A DNA stretch of 37,631 nucleotides from an uncultured Alphaproteobacteria bacterium (GTDB lineage Bacteria; Pseudomonadota; Alphaproteobacteria; RF32; CAG-239), in assembly GCA_949297415.1 (NCBI GenBank), contig CASFSV010000021.1, positions 1-37,631 on the forward strand, written 5' to 3'. Of the stretch, positions 1 through 7,630 are shown piece after piece. Each line of letters opens with the position of its first letter. Positions within the stretch are counted from its first letter, which is position 1. Under the pieces are notes generated by a model. It worked only from the letters and a program-made list of their open reading frames with translations, did not search any database and was not told the origin of the DNA. The position numbers and the translations under genes are program-made.

Positions 1-30
1 AATAGGATAGTTCATTTATAAATTGCCCAC

Positions 31-125
31 AAAAAAAGCCCTCAAACCGAGAGCCAAATTTAGGATATACAAACACCTTAACCCATTATGACAATATTTA
101 TACATCTCCCCAACTAACCTGTCAA
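31..125 (-). ncRNA. Candidate short leftward RNA or attenuated leader
   Basis: On the minus strand a near-consensus promoter, TTGACA (120-125), 17 nt, TATAAA (97-102), predicts a start near 90. About 35 nt further on is a hairpin (GCTCTC/GAGGGC arms, 38-54) followed by seven T (31-37), which is a standard intrinsic terminator. The product would be about 60 nt with no sizeable ORF. It could be a free small RNA or the attenuator leader of a leftward gene beyond the window edge. The promoter and terminator are seen; the function is unknown. Confidence 0.5.
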
Positions 126-173
126 TACATCTGAAAATAAAGCGAAAAATATTTTTCCATATTTAAATCTTTA

Positions 174-191
174 TTAGCAAATATCCGCTAA
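174..191. promoter_or_regulatory. Inverted repeat upstream of the first gene
   Basis: TTAGC and GCTAA form an inverted repeat with an 8-nt spacer about 47 bp before the start at 238. It could be an operator for the two-gene unit that follows. The arms are short and AT-rich, so chance occurrence is possible. No convincing sigma70 promoter was seen on this strand. Confidence 0.25.
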
Positions 192-237
192 TTTGAAACA
201 AACAGAATAACTCAAGATTTAAGGAAAGGAACAAAAA

Positions 238-903
238 ATGGAAATCATTTTTGATGAAAACAAAGAAACCACATTTAAAGGACAAATTTATCCAATCTTT
301 AATCTTGAAACCAATGTCAGCGTAGACTTCAACTGGCTTTTACAAACCGCCAAAACCTTAGCCAATCGTTACCAAGATGAAGAAAACATCATCATCGTCC
401 CCTCCCAAGAAAATGACTGCATGATGATATTTGCCGCTCTTTTAAGCATTGTTGGCCGCGATAATGCCCCCGCCCCACGCCAAGCAATTTTTAAAGTCGC
501 TGATTTCCGTGAATCCATGGAAAAATATCGCAACTTTTTTGCATTTACGATTGCCGCAGTTTATACTTTGCGTTTAATGAAGATGGACACAAAAGAGATG
601 TACAAAGACATAGAGTCATTAAGTTATCTGGGAATGGACATCAACACGAATTACATCAAAAACATCATTACATTACATTTACCTCGCGATGGAAAAAAAT
701 ATGTCTTCAAAGCAGGTAATATGGAAAATACGATTATCTTAACCAGTTTCATCAAGATGCTGTCGCTGATAAAAGCCGAACCGCAAATTGACATAAAAAT
801 CATTTTGAACAAGCTTCCGGAAAATAACATAAAAGACAAAAGCGAAGACGCAATGCTCAACAAATTATTCTGGTGTGCCAAATCATTTTTGGGCATCAAA
901 TAA
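238..903 (+). CDS. Hypothetical protein (221 aa)
   Basis: I do not recognise this protein. The ATG at 238 is preceded by a strong purine-rich Shine-Dalgarno (AAGGAAAGGA), which fixes the start. The protein has no signal peptide or clear membrane segment and looks cytoplasmic, with mixed charged and hydrophobic stretches and a lysine-rich C-terminal third. It ends 31 nt before the next gene, which has its own Shine-Dalgarno, so the two probably form one transcript. Its partner is an ELM1-like protein with a possible nucleotide-sugar-binding fold, so a shared role in envelope glycan work is conceivable but is only inferred from adjacency. Confidence 0.75.
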   Translation: MEIIFDENKETTFKGQIYPIFNLETNVSVDFNWLLQTAKTLANRYQDEENIIIVPSQENDCMMIFAALLSIVGRDNAPAPRQAIFKVADFRESMEKYRNFFAFTIAAVYTLRLMKMDTKEMYKDIESLSYLGMDINTNYIKNIITLHLPRDGKKYVFKAGNMENTIILTSFIKMLSLIKAEPQIDIKIILNKLPENNIKDKSEDAMLNKLFWCAKSFLGIK

Positions 904-934
904 ACCGTTCTTATTATGATACAAGGAGATACTC

Positions 935-2221
935 ATGAGTAAAATTACGAATTTAAGTGCATTTGCGATGGGCACGCCGGATATTGGTTACCAAAATCAA
1001 CTTATCGGAGCATTGACGATTCTACATAGCTCCAACAAGAAAGCCCCCGCTCCGGAAAAATGTTTTTTACTTCCAGACGGTATCTCTCAATTAAGCGATA
1101 TGAGAATACCTTGTTATTATAATCGTTTCAGCAGTTACAAAAAATTCAAAGAGCAGATATTCGCGATGTTAGACAACTACATTGGTAAGAAAAAGACCGC
1201 TCCGCAAATTTTTATCACCGCTTACAATATGACCGAAAGTCAAACACCGGAAAAGAACGTTGATAACTTATGCAAAGCCGTCAAAGAATATTACAAAGAG
1301 CATAATTTAGGCAAGATTTTCACTTGTGTTTTAACCAGCAAAGCACACAACTACAAATACGTTGATTTAATAAACGTCCCCAAGCATTTACTAACTTTCT
1401 ATACCCGTTTAAGACTATTACAAAACAAAGATTTGCGTAATAAAACACTCATCACCGTCGGCACCATCCACAAATTCAACGCCGATGTTGTAAAAGCTAA
1501 AAAAGAAACCTTAGAAACGACTTTAGCAGAAAAAGCTAACGATAAAAACAAGCTTGTAAAAGCGCAAATTCGTAAAATCAAGAGTTACATAAAAAGCCGC
1601 AAACATGTTACAATCTGCCTTGGCGGCCGAGTTGAAGGTTCAGAAATTGTGTTTGATTTAAATTATGCCAAAGCCTTACTGGAAAAATGTCAAACTCTAA
1701 GTCGTCAAGGATATGGTGTTGCAATCGTCAACGGACCGCGTACCCCAAATGATGTGACCGAATTTTTGTACGAACACACCAAAGACGAAACGCACATTGT
1801 ATTTCACAACTGCAAGCGTATTGCCGCCAATGAGCAAGAACGAAATATGTGGCGTATTTATTCCGGCAAATATGAAGAAGATTTCAAGGCGCATGCTTTG
1901 ATTGGCAACATTTACCCTGGAATTTTAGGTTACCCGAACACATTGGTTGTGCACACGGTAGACAGTTATTCGTGTTGCGAAACCATCAGTGCTAAAATTC
2001 CGACAGCCATCAGTTCATCAGGGATATACATCAATCCGAACATTCGTATCGACTGTTTGAATATGTACCAACTGATGACACCGAAATACGCACTGGATTT
2101 TGATAAGTTCGTCAACTTAACCACCTATATGAAGATAGAACCGCAACATCTTCATCCGGTAGAATTATCCAATCCGTTGCGCGTTTTTGAAGAATCCGTA
2201 CGTCATCGCCTCAAGCGCTAA
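935..2221 (+). CDS. ELM1/DUF1022-like protein, putative GT-B-fold glycosyltransferase
   Basis: 428 aa, started by ATG with AAGGAG 8 nt upstream. The C-terminal half carries a pattern I associate with the ELM1 (mitochondrial fission ELM1-like, DUF1022) family. A beta strand ends in a glycine pair (VTICLGGR, about 225-232), followed by FDLNYAKALLEKC. Next comes NGPRTP (about 266-271), resembling the family's TSRRTP segment. Last is VVHTVDSYSCCETISAKIPTAI (338-359), resembling the family's T-DS-SM-SEA region. Bacterial ELM1 proteins resemble GT-B glycosyltransferases such as MurG, but few have defined substrates. The N-terminal 200 residues are less recognisable and include a lysine-rich segment (187-224). 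The assignment is by motif memory only, and the pattern is divergent (SYSCCET in place of SMSEA). Confidence 0.5.
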   Translation: MSKITNLSAFAMGTPDIGYQNQLIGALTILHSSNKKAPAPEKCFLLPDGISQLSDMRIPCYYNRFSSYKKFKEQIFAMLDNYIGKKKTAPQIFITAYNMTESQTPEKNVDNLCKAVKEYYKEHNLGKIFTCVLTSKAHNYKYVDLINVPKHLLTFYTRLRLLQNKDLRNKTLITVGTIHKFNADVVKAKKETLETTLAEKANDKNKLVKAQIRKIKSYIKSRKHVTICLGGRVEGSEIVFDLNYAKALLEKCQTLSRQGYGVAIVNGPRTPNDVTEFLYEHTKDETHIVFHNCKRIAANEQERNMWRIYSGKYEEDFKAHALIGNIYPGILGYPNTLVVHTVDSYSCCETISAKIPTAISSSGIYINPNIRIDCLNMYQLMTPKYALDFDKFVNLTTYMKIEPQHLHPVELSNPLRVFEESVRHRLKR

Positions 2222-2272
2222 CAAAAGTATCCGCAAAAAGCAAGATATCCCCAAACGAAGCACCGATTTTGC

Positions 2273-2329
2273 TTGCAAATAAAGAAATATAGACTAAAGT
2301 TATGTTATCGTTTCTAAAAATAACGATAA
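2273..2329 (+). promoter_or_regulatory. Promoter and leader inverted repeat of the beta-barrel gene
   Basis: TTGCAA (2273-2278), 16 nt, TAAAGT (2295-2300) is a plausible sigma70 promoter. Directly after it, TTATCGTT (2305-2312) and AACGATAA (2322-2329) form a perfect 8-bp inverted repeat with a 9-nt loop. It falls at the predicted transcription start, so it could be an operator or a 5' stem-loop that stabilises the mRNA. Confidence 0.45.
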
Positions 2330-2357
2330 TTACATAAACTTTTGAGAGGAAACTTAA

Positions 2358-2879
2358 ATGAAGAAAGTTTTATTATTGGCAGGACTTGCCGGCATGGTTG
2401 CTGCAAACGCAGAAGCTATTGATGTAACTCCTTATGTTGGTTTAGATGCAAATTATGCGCTTGTTGATACAGATTCTTCTGTACAAGTAAGCAGCAAAGA
2501 TTGGTCTTTGTCCGGTGTAATCGGTGGCAGAACAGATCGTTTCGGTTTGGAAGCATTTTACAATGCTGGTTTGAAAGAACACAAGTCTACCCATGACACA
2601 CGTATCAGTGGCTATGGTATTGATGCGTTGGTATTCCAACAATTAGGTTGTTCTGGCAGATGGGAACTCGTTGGTTCCGCTGGTCTTGCTAACTACAAAT
2701 TAAAAGGCAACAACGGCTTGGGTACAGACCGTGGCTATGCAGAACGTTTAGGTGCCGGCGTACAATACGCTATGACCGAAAACGCTACAGTTAGAGTAAT
2801 GTATCACCACGCATGGGTACACAGCTCTCAGTTAGATTCTTTGGATGAATTCACTGTAGGTTTAAGATACGCTTTCTAA
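2358..2879 (+). CDS. Small outer-membrane beta-barrel protein
   Basis: 173 aa. A Sec signal peptide is clear (KK, hydrophobic core LLLAGLAGMVAA, cleavage after the NAEA motif near residue 20). The mature part alternates polar and hydrophobic residues in short strands (YVGLDANYAL, GLEAFYNAGL, ERLGAGVQYAM, TVRVMYHHAW). It ends FTVGLRYAF, with a terminal phenylalanine as used for BAM recognition. The size and layout fit an eight-stranded barrel of the OmpA/OmpX or porin-like opacity class. It is preceded by GAGAGGAAA (Shine-Dalgarno) and its own promoter and is followed by a terminator, so it is monocistronic. Codon use is smoother than in its neighbours, suggesting high expression. The ligand or function is not predictable. 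Confidence 0.8.
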   Translation: MKKVLLLAGLAGMVAANAEAIDVTPYVGLDANYALVDTDSSVQVSSKDWSLSGVIGGRTDRFGLEAFYNAGLKEHKSTHDTRISGYGIDALVFQQLGCSGRWELVGSAGLANYKLKGNNGLGTDRGYAERLGAGVQYAMTENATVRVMYHHAWVHSSQLDSLDEFTVGLRYAF

Positions 2880-2900
2880 TTTAAGAAAGAGAGAATACAG

Positions 2901-2930
2901 AAAGAGGGGCTGATTTGTCCCTCTTTTTTT
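2901..2930 (+). terminator. Intrinsic terminator after the beta-barrel gene
   Basis: AAAGAGGG (2901-2908) and CCCTCTTT (2919-2926) pair around a 10-nt loop and run into seven or more T. Confidence 0.85.
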
Positions 2931-3262
2931 GGCCTTTACATTTCCGCTTATAGCTGTGCGATTTCTGTCTATAAATTCATTTCATATGTTAGTGCGATTT
3001 ATTTGATAAAAAATAGTATTTATTTTCAAGCAGTTATATATAAAAAAAATTATCATTTCGCAAAAAAGTTTAAAATTTTCCTTGACTTTTATGTCTAAAC
3101 ATGTATAGCCAGGACATAGCTAGCCGGAGCGCGTGCTCGCCTGTGTAAAGATTTCATCATCCGGCAATTCATAGTATAACCCTCAGAAGTTACTTTTATC
3201 TGATACAGGGTACAGGCGCAATCCATAAGGTAAAAGGCTTCTGGTATAAAAAGGATTATATT
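2931..3262 (+). promoter_or_regulatory. Intergenic stretch with promoter and GC-richer leader
   Basis: The first 150 bp are AT-rich with nothing recognisable. TTGACT at 3083-3088, 16 nt, TATAGC (3105-3110) is a plausible promoter. The next roughly 150 nt to the ATG at 3263 are much richer in G and C than the flanks and contain possible stems (GAGC-GCGT-GCTC around 3127-3138, and CCGG segments about 40 nt apart). It does not match any riboswitch consensus I can recall. The gene's Shine-Dalgarno is AAGGA, 7 nt from the ATG. Confidence 0.4.
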
Positions 3263-3844
3263 ATGAGAAACAAGAATATAGATTACTTCAAACTCCAAGC
3301 CAAAAATCTCTTCCATGACATAAAATTGGACTTCATGCAAAATGATGAAGAATACATTTGTGCGCCAAGATTTTTTGATGTCAATGCAGTTATAAGCGAT
3401 TTTGATGTGGACTGCAACGATTTCTCTTTAATGAAAGCGCAACATTTATTGGCCAAGATGGTAGGCTTTAGCTCATGGGATGAGTTGATTAACGCGTCAG
3501 AGGCCGAATTGGAGCAAAAAAAAGAGGTTTTAAATACGATTGGTTATAAACTGCAACGTCACAAAATCTACAATATTGATTTGTCGGGTTATGAAAAGAT
3601 AGCCGAAGGCAAAGGGGGCGATTATGTATTGAAATGCCCTCGTCTGCCGGAATTGGTAGAAATAGCTCAAATGGAACCAAACGCTTATTTCCAAAGCTGC
3701 GAAGATATAGAAGAACTCTATAATGACTCAGAGCATTTCTATGTTAACGTCTGCCCGAAATGGTCCCAAATTCGCGTGAAGGTTCCGGGCAAAAAATGGC
3801 CGGATTGGTACGCTGTAGTCGTTCGCAATATCGGTAAGCTGTAA
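3263..3844 (+). CDS. Hypothetical protein with a Glyoxalase-related-like N-terminal segment
   Basis: 193 aa, probably cytoplasmic, no signal peptide. The stretch FSLMKAQHLLAKMVGFSSWDELINA (about 54-78) resembles the small helical domain annotated as 'glyoxalase-related protein'. That domain has the pattern 'S-AQ-LLA---GF-SWD-L' and is found in assorted accessory proteins. The similarity is from memory and covers only that segment. The C-terminal part has no feature I recognise and contains KWPDWYAVVVRNIGKL at its end. It is monocistronic, with its own promoter and long leader before it and two consecutive hairpins after it. Function unknown. Confidence 0.65.
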   Translation: MRNKNIDYFKLQAKNLFHDIKLDFMQNDEEYICAPRFFDVNAVISDFDVDCNDFSLMKAQHLLAKMVGFSSWDELINASEAELEQKKEVLNTIGYKLQRHKIYNIDLSGYEKIAEGKGGDYVLKCPRLPELVEIAQMEPNAYFQSCEDIEELYNDSEHFYVNVCPKWSQIRVKVPGKKWPDWYAVVVRNIGKL

Positions 3845-3880
3845 GAGAAAAAATGTAGAGTATTGTACATATTCTCTTAC
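3841..3880 (+). other. Long hairpin at the stop codon
   Basis: GTAAGAGAA (3841-3849) pairs perfectly with TTCTCTTAC (3872-3880), with a second inner stem (ATGTA/TACAT). It includes the last bases of the stop codon and precedes a separate intrinsic terminator. It may protect the 3' end from exonucleases. Confidence 0.45.
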
Positions 3881-3898
3881 CAACATCATAAAACAAAG

Positions 3899-3936
3899 CT
3901 CCCCGATAGTTAAATTTATCGGGGAGTTTTTTTTTG
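3899..3936 (+). terminator. Strong intrinsic terminator
   Basis: CTCCCCGATA (3899-3908) pairs perfectly with TATCGGGGAG (3917-3926) and is followed by ten T. Confidence 0.9.
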
Positions 3937-4012
3937 CGATATAAAAACAAATCTTCTAACAATGACAAGTTTATCATCACTAATACTTTCCTACTCTCTG
4001 GCACAAAAAAAA

Positions 4013-4063
4013 CTCCCTTAAGTGGGAGGTTTATAATTATCCGACAGATGTAAAGATTACCTG
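4013..4063 (-). repeat. Left direct repeat of the R-M cassette (ftsZ terminator copy)
   Basis: Bases 4013-4035 are identical to 5938-5960. The similarity continues in a decayed form through AAAGATTACCTG (4052-4063), which matches AAAGATTATCTG at 5977-5988, where the ftsZ stop codon lies. The offset is 1925 bp throughout. CTCCC/GGGAG plus a T run on the minus strand makes this copy a terminator as well. It is best read as a target duplication made when the cassette entered beside ftsZ. Confidence 0.65.
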
Positions 4064-4103
4064 TTAGATTACGATATATCTGCTTCTAATTTGTTCAAAA
4101 TAG

Positions 4104-4132
4104 TTGATAAATAATATTGATTTTTTTATTGT
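4104..4132 (+). promoter_or_regulatory. Probable promoter of the methyltransferase gene
   Basis: TTGATA (4104-4109), 17 nt, TATTGT (4127-4132), 42 bp before the ATG. No C-box-like GACT/AGTC sites are present here, so the methyltransferase is not obviously under C-protein control. The rest of 3937-4174 holds only the repeat at 4013. Confidence 0.4.
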
Positions 4133-4174
4133 GATATAGTAATTTTCAAAAAGTAAACAAAGAAAGAGAAATTT

Positions 4175-4945
4175 ATGACTAATATTCAATTATATAATGG
4201 TAATTGCCTTGAAATTATGCCTCAACTTATTAAAGAAGGTATAAAAGTTGATGCCATTATTACTGATATTCCATATGGGACAACATCTTGTGAATGGGAT
4301 TCTGTTATTCCATTAGATAAGATGTGGGAATGTATTAAAGGTATAAGAAAAGAAAATTCTGCAGTTGTTTTATTTGGTAATGAGCCTTTCAATAGTTATT
4401 TAAGAATATCAAACATAAATGAATTTAAATATGATATTTATTGGCAGAAAGAAAGAGCCACAAATATCTTTCAATTAAAAAAAAGACCTGCAAAAGTAAT
4501 AGAAACTATAAATGTTTTTTATAAAACACAGTGTAAGTACAATCCACAAATGACTAAATATGAAGGCCCCAAAAGAACTAACAAAATTAAAAACGGTAAA
4601 TTAGGTATATTAGTAGATTCTCAAAATAGAAAACCTAATGAGTACGTGGATAAAGGTGTTAGATATCCATTACAAATAGTTCAATTTAAAAGAGACATAT
4701 TAACATCAAATTTACACCCGACACAAAAACCAGTTGCTCTTATGGAATGGTTAATTAAAACTTTCACAGATGAAGGAGATACAGTTCTTGACTTCACAAT
4801 GGGTTCAGGAACAACCGGTGTTGCTTGTAAAAATCTAAACAGAAATTTCATAGGAATAGAACTTGATAAAACTTATTTTGAAATAGCAAAAAAAAGAATC
4901 TATAGCCATTATAAAGAAAATGATCTATTTGATAATGTCATATAA
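4175..4945 (+). CDS. DNA adenine/cytosine-N4 methyltransferase (type II R-M, beta-class order)
   Basis: 256 aa. The catalytic motif IV (DIPY, 31-34, a variant of DPPY/SPPY) comes before the AdoMet-binding motif I (DFTMGSGTTG, 206-215). Between them is HPTQKPVAL (181-189), typical of amino-methyltransferases with the beta-class order. The segment between about 90 and 170 is the likely target-recognition region. It transfers a methyl group to an exocyclic amino group (N6 of adenine or N4 of cytosine) and would protect DNA from the partner nuclease. The Shine-Dalgarno AAAGAG precedes the ATG. The last 21 bp overlap the 3' end of the convergent endonuclease gene. The gene is much more AT-rich than the division genes beside it, consistent with transfer. 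The recognition sequence cannot be inferred. Confidence 0.9.
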   Translation: MTNIQLYNGNCLEIMPQLIKEGIKVDAIITDIPYGTTSCEWDSVIPLDKMWECIKGIRKENSAVVLFGNEPFNSYLRISNINEFKYDIYWQKERATNIFQLKKRPAKVIETINVFYKTQCKYNPQMTKYEGPKRTNKIKNGKLGILVDSQNRKPNEYVDKGVRYPLQIVQFKRDILTSNLHPTQKPVALMEWLIKTFTDEGDTVLDFTMGSGTTGVACKNLNRNFIGIELDKTYFEIAKKRIYSHYKENDLFDNVI

Positions 4946-5473
4946 TTCCTTATAATCTATATCCTTTACATAATGATTTTTTAAATGATAATCAATAGTT
5001 TTGTTGTTTATATGAAACTGTCCTTCCCCCTCATTATTTCTATGTTGTTTGTTGCTATACCCTTTACAACATTTAGTATCTTCATTTATCATCTTAAATA
5101 TTAGGATTTTGTCCGCAAAAAACAAGCCATAATACAAAATGTCATATTCATCACATTTAATTTGTTGTATATTGCAGTCAAAATTACAAACATCTATATC
5201 CGAAAAATTTATTGCCCTTTGAGAAATATTCGCTTTAAAAATCTGCTCAATAACATTTGTATCATTGATGTTATTGTCGTTTGATTTCATAACAGTAGAA
5301 AACTTAATTTCTACTCTATCTTTTGTTTTATTATCAAATTTATCATAATTCAGCATATTTGAATTATCTAAATGAAACATTTTTTGTATCATTATTTCGG
5401 CTACACTGCCAAACCTTCTGGTTCTTAGTGCGAAAATACCATCTCTAAACTTTTCAATGTTTATTTCATTCAT
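4925..5473 (-). CDS. Candidate type II restriction endonuclease
   Basis: 182 aa. I do not recognise the family. Position is the main argument: it lies 6 nt downstream of a C-type regulator and overlaps the methyltransferase gene tail to tail, as in many C-regulated R-M systems. A possible PD-(D/E)xK core is visible, D52 followed by VEIKFS with E55 and K57, and E26 in the preceding helix (SVAEIMIQK). A late segment with Cys-Cys, His and GEGQFHINN (about 134-156) could bind DNA or metal but does not fit a clear HNH motif. The start at 5473 has AAGGG upstream at long spacing, so translation may be coupled to the regulator. The ORF is intact and strongly AT-rich. The nuclease function is inferred. 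Confidence 0.6.
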   Translation of the reverse strand: MNEINIEKFRDGIFALRTRRFGSVAEIMIQKMFHLDNSNMLNYDKFDNKTKDRVEIKFSTVMKSNDNNINDTNVIEQIFKANISQRAINFSDIDVCNFDCNIQQIKCDEYDILYYGLFFADKILIFKMINEDTKCCKGYSNKQHRNNEGEGQFHINNKTIDYHLKNHYVKDIDYKELYDIIK

Positions 5474-5479
5474 AAATGA

Positions 5480-5698
5480 TTATCCCTTAAAAATATCAGA
5501 ATCAAAAAATTCTTTAAGTGACATTCCCAAAGAATGGCTTATTTTATTCAAATTAACAATTGAAATGTTTCGCAAACCACGTTCTACACTTGATACATAA
5601 GTTCTATCTAACCCTACCTCAAAAGAAAAATCCTCTTGAGATAGACATCTTGACCGTCTTATTTCTCTAATTCTTAATCCAACTTGCTTTTGAATCAT
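5480..5698 (-). CDS. R-M controller (C) protein, XRE-type HTH regulator
   Basis: 72 aa, almost entirely a helix-turn-helix of the Xre/Cro family: LRIREIRRSRCLSQEDFSFEV, then GLDRTYVSSVERGLRN as the recognition half, and a hydrophobic C-terminal helix used for dimerisation. The size and sequence fit C proteins of type II R-M systems. These delay endonuclease expression after entry into a new host by binding their own promoter. AAAGGGGGGG sits 2 nt from the ATG. Two C-box-like sites lie about 40-65 bp upstream. The endonuclease gene follows after 6 nt, so the two form a C-R operon. Confidence 0.85.
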   Translation of the reverse strand: MIQKQVGLRIREIRRSRCLSQEDFSFEVGLDRTYVSSVERGLRNISIVNLNKISHSLGMSLKEFFDSDIFKG

Positions 5699-5736
5699 AA
5701 CCCCCCCTTTGATAAAAATGAATCTATTATTTTGTT

Positions 5737-5762
5737 GACTATAAGTCTAGGGACTATGAGTC
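5737..5762 (-). promoter_or_regulatory. Twin C-box operator
   Basis: Two near-identical palindromic units, GACTATAAGTC (5737-5747) and GACTATGAGTC (5752-5762), are separated by TAGG. GACT/AGTC half-sites in tandem are the hallmark of C-protein operators. One would activate and the other repress the C-R operon depending on dimer occupancy. A possible -10 (TAATAG) lies between the boxes and the C gene. Confidence 0.75.
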
Positions 5763-5935
5763 ACATTTATAACTAAAGACAACACATCTATTTAATTAAG
5801 TTTCTTCATAACCTCGTCTAGAAAAAGTTTTGTTCATCGGGTAAAACCTTCATATTTTAATCACTCACAATCGTATCATAGAGTAGTATGCACCGTTTCA
5901 TATATCAAAGTCAAAAACTCACCCTGCCATAAAAA

Positions 5936-5988
5936 ACCTCCCTTAAGTGGGAGGTTTATACACTGTTTGCAGTTCGAAAGATTATCTG
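5936..5988 (-). terminator. ftsZ terminator and right direct repeat of the R-M cassette
   Basis: ACCTCCC (5936-5942) and GGGAGGT (5949-5955) pair around six bases. On the minus strand they run into six T, ending ftsZ transcription. The block 5938-5960 is repeated exactly at 4013-4035, and 5977-5988 (covering the ftsZ stop) is repeated with one change at 4052-4063. The interval 5763-5935 shows no ORF or other clear signal. Confidence 0.8.
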
Positions 5989-7610
5989 CGACGCAAGAAA
6001 GACGGAATTTCCAAATCATCATCATTGGAGCTTTCTTTCTCGGCAAAATCTTCAATTTCATCAAACTTCGGAACAATTACAGGTTTAACGGGCTTTTTAG
6101 CCTTAGCGCGAGAGATTCCCAAAATTTTATCAATAAAGCGTTGACGAGAAGGTTCTTCAGGTTCTTCTTGAATCATAGCCTGAGCTTCTTCTCGAGCCTT
6201 TCTTTCACGTGGCAATTCAACTTCACCCTGATCAGGGAAGAGTTGCGGTTCTTCTTCAATAATTTTAACCCGAGCGGTTGGAGCAAAAGCTCTATCCACT
6301 TTAATTTCAGCCAATTCAGATTTAACCTGAGCAGCTTCTTCTGCGTTAGCAACAACCGGCTTATTGATAATAGCATTAAACAAAGCAGAAGATGCGTGAG
6401 GTTCTTCATTTTCTTCCTCAGTTTTAAGAGCAGCAAATTCCTCTTGTTTAGGAGCAGAAGCTTTTTTAGCGGAAGTTAACTCAACGACATTACTAAGTTC
6501 GATTGGATTTTCTTCGGAAGCAGCAACTTCTTCTTCAACAATATTTTCCATAACCGGTTCGTCATTTTCAATTTCTTGACCAGCATCTAAATCAACATAT
6601 TCACTCATTTCTTTGGGTTTTAAGACCTGCATCGGCGCATCATCGTCAATACCTGTAACCACAATAGAAACACGAATACGACCGGACAAAGAATCATCAT
6701 AGCTGGAACCAAAAATAATTTCGGCATCTTCATCAACTTCTTCACGAATAATATTAACGGCTTCGTCAATTTCCATCAAAGTAATATCAGAACCACCGGT
6801 AATATTGATAAGTACACCTTTAGCCCCTTTCATTGAGCAATCATCAAGAATTGGGTTAGAAAGAGCCTGTTCGGCAGCCACGCGAGCTCTATCCTCGCCT
6901 TCTGCTTCGCCGGTCCCCATAATGGCTTTACCTTTATCTTCCATAATGCGTTTAACATCGGCAAAATCAAGGTTAATTAAGCCCGGCATAATCATCAAAT
7001 CGGTAATGGAGCGAACGCCGTCATAAAGCACTTCATCAGCTTTAACAAAAGCATCTTTGAGTGTTGTATTTTTATCTGCGATTCTAAAGAGGTTCTGGTT
7101 CGGAATAACGATAATGCTATCAACTTCTTTAATAAAGTTTTCAAGAGCAGACTCAGCGTTTTCCATTCTTTTTTTGCCTTCAAAAGCAAAAGGTTTAGTC
7201 ACCACGCCGACCGTTAAAATTCCTTTTTCTTTAGCGATTTTAGCTACAACCGGAGCAGCACCGGAACCTGTACCACCACCCATACCGGCAGTAATAAATA
7301 CCATATTGGAATCCGCCAATTCTCTTTCAATATCTTCTTTAGCTTCTTCGGCAGCCATTTTACCGATTTCCGGTCTTGCGCCGGCACCCAAACCTTGAGT
7401 AATTTCAAGTCCTAATTGGATTTTACGCGTTGCCGGAGAAAGAGCCAACGCCTGCGCATCGGTATTAGCAACAACAAAGTCAACCCCTTCCAAATTTTTC
7501 GCCATCATATTGCTGATAGCATTACCGCCGCCACCGCCGACACCGATAACCGTAATTCTTGGTTTCAAATGAGTAAAACTTGTATCACCGACAGCTAATT
7601 TAATTGCCAT
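5982..7610 (-). CDS. ftsZ: Cell division protein FtsZ
   Basis: 542 aa tubulin-like GTPase that polymerises into the Z ring under the membrane at midcell. Seen: [14 protein letters not shown] (23-36), the tubulin signature GGGTGSG (111-117), the synergy-loop segment [11 protein letters not shown], and a long acidic variable linker (about 325-525). The C-terminal tail is [10 protein letters not shown], the peptide that binds FtsA and other tethers. The length suits alphaproteobacteria, whose linkers are long. GGAG lies 8 nt before the ATG. The gene is last in the cluster, and a strong hairpin with a T run separates it from ftsA. The final codons and terminator are duplicated 1.9 kb away, beyond the R-M cassette, and the gene itself is intact. 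Confidence 0.98.
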   Translation of the reverse strand: MAIKLAVGDTSFTHLKPRITVIGVGGGGGNAISNMMAKNLEGVDFVVANTDAQALALSPATRKIQLGLEITQGLGAGARPEIGKMAAEEAKEDIERELADSNMVFITAGMGGGTGSGAAPVVAKIAKEKGILTVGVVTKPFAFEGKKRMENAESALENFIKEVDSIIVIPNQNLFRIADKNTTLKDAFVKADEVLYDGVRSITDLMIMPGLINLDFADVKRIMEDKGKAIMGTGEAEGEDRARVAAEQALSNPILDDCSMKGAKGVLINITGGSDITLMEIDEAVNIIREEVDEDAEIIFGSSYDDSLSGRIRVSIVVTGIDDDAPMQVLKPKEMSEYVDLDAGQEIENDEPVMENIVEEEVAASEENPIELSNVVELTSAKKASAPKQEEFAALKTEEENEEPHASSALFNAIINKPVVANAEEAAQVKSELAEIKVDRAFAPTARVKIIEEEPQLFPDQGEVELPRERKAREEAQAMIQEEPEEPSRQRFIDKILGISRAKAKKPVKPVIVPKFDEIEDFAEKESSNDDDLEIPSFLRRR

Positions 7611-7630
7611 ATTATTATCTCCGTATATAT

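Noticed and set aside
3115..3262. tRNA, SRP RNA, TPP, SAM-II or cobalamin riboswitch in the leader
   Set aside because: None of the invariant sequence blocks of these RNAs could be found; kept only as an unassigned leader.
5967..6479. 170-aa ORF opposite ftsZ
   Set aside because: It is antisense to the FtsZ linker and tail, is Phe/Ser-rich as expected from the complement of Glu/Lys codons, and has no independent start signal.
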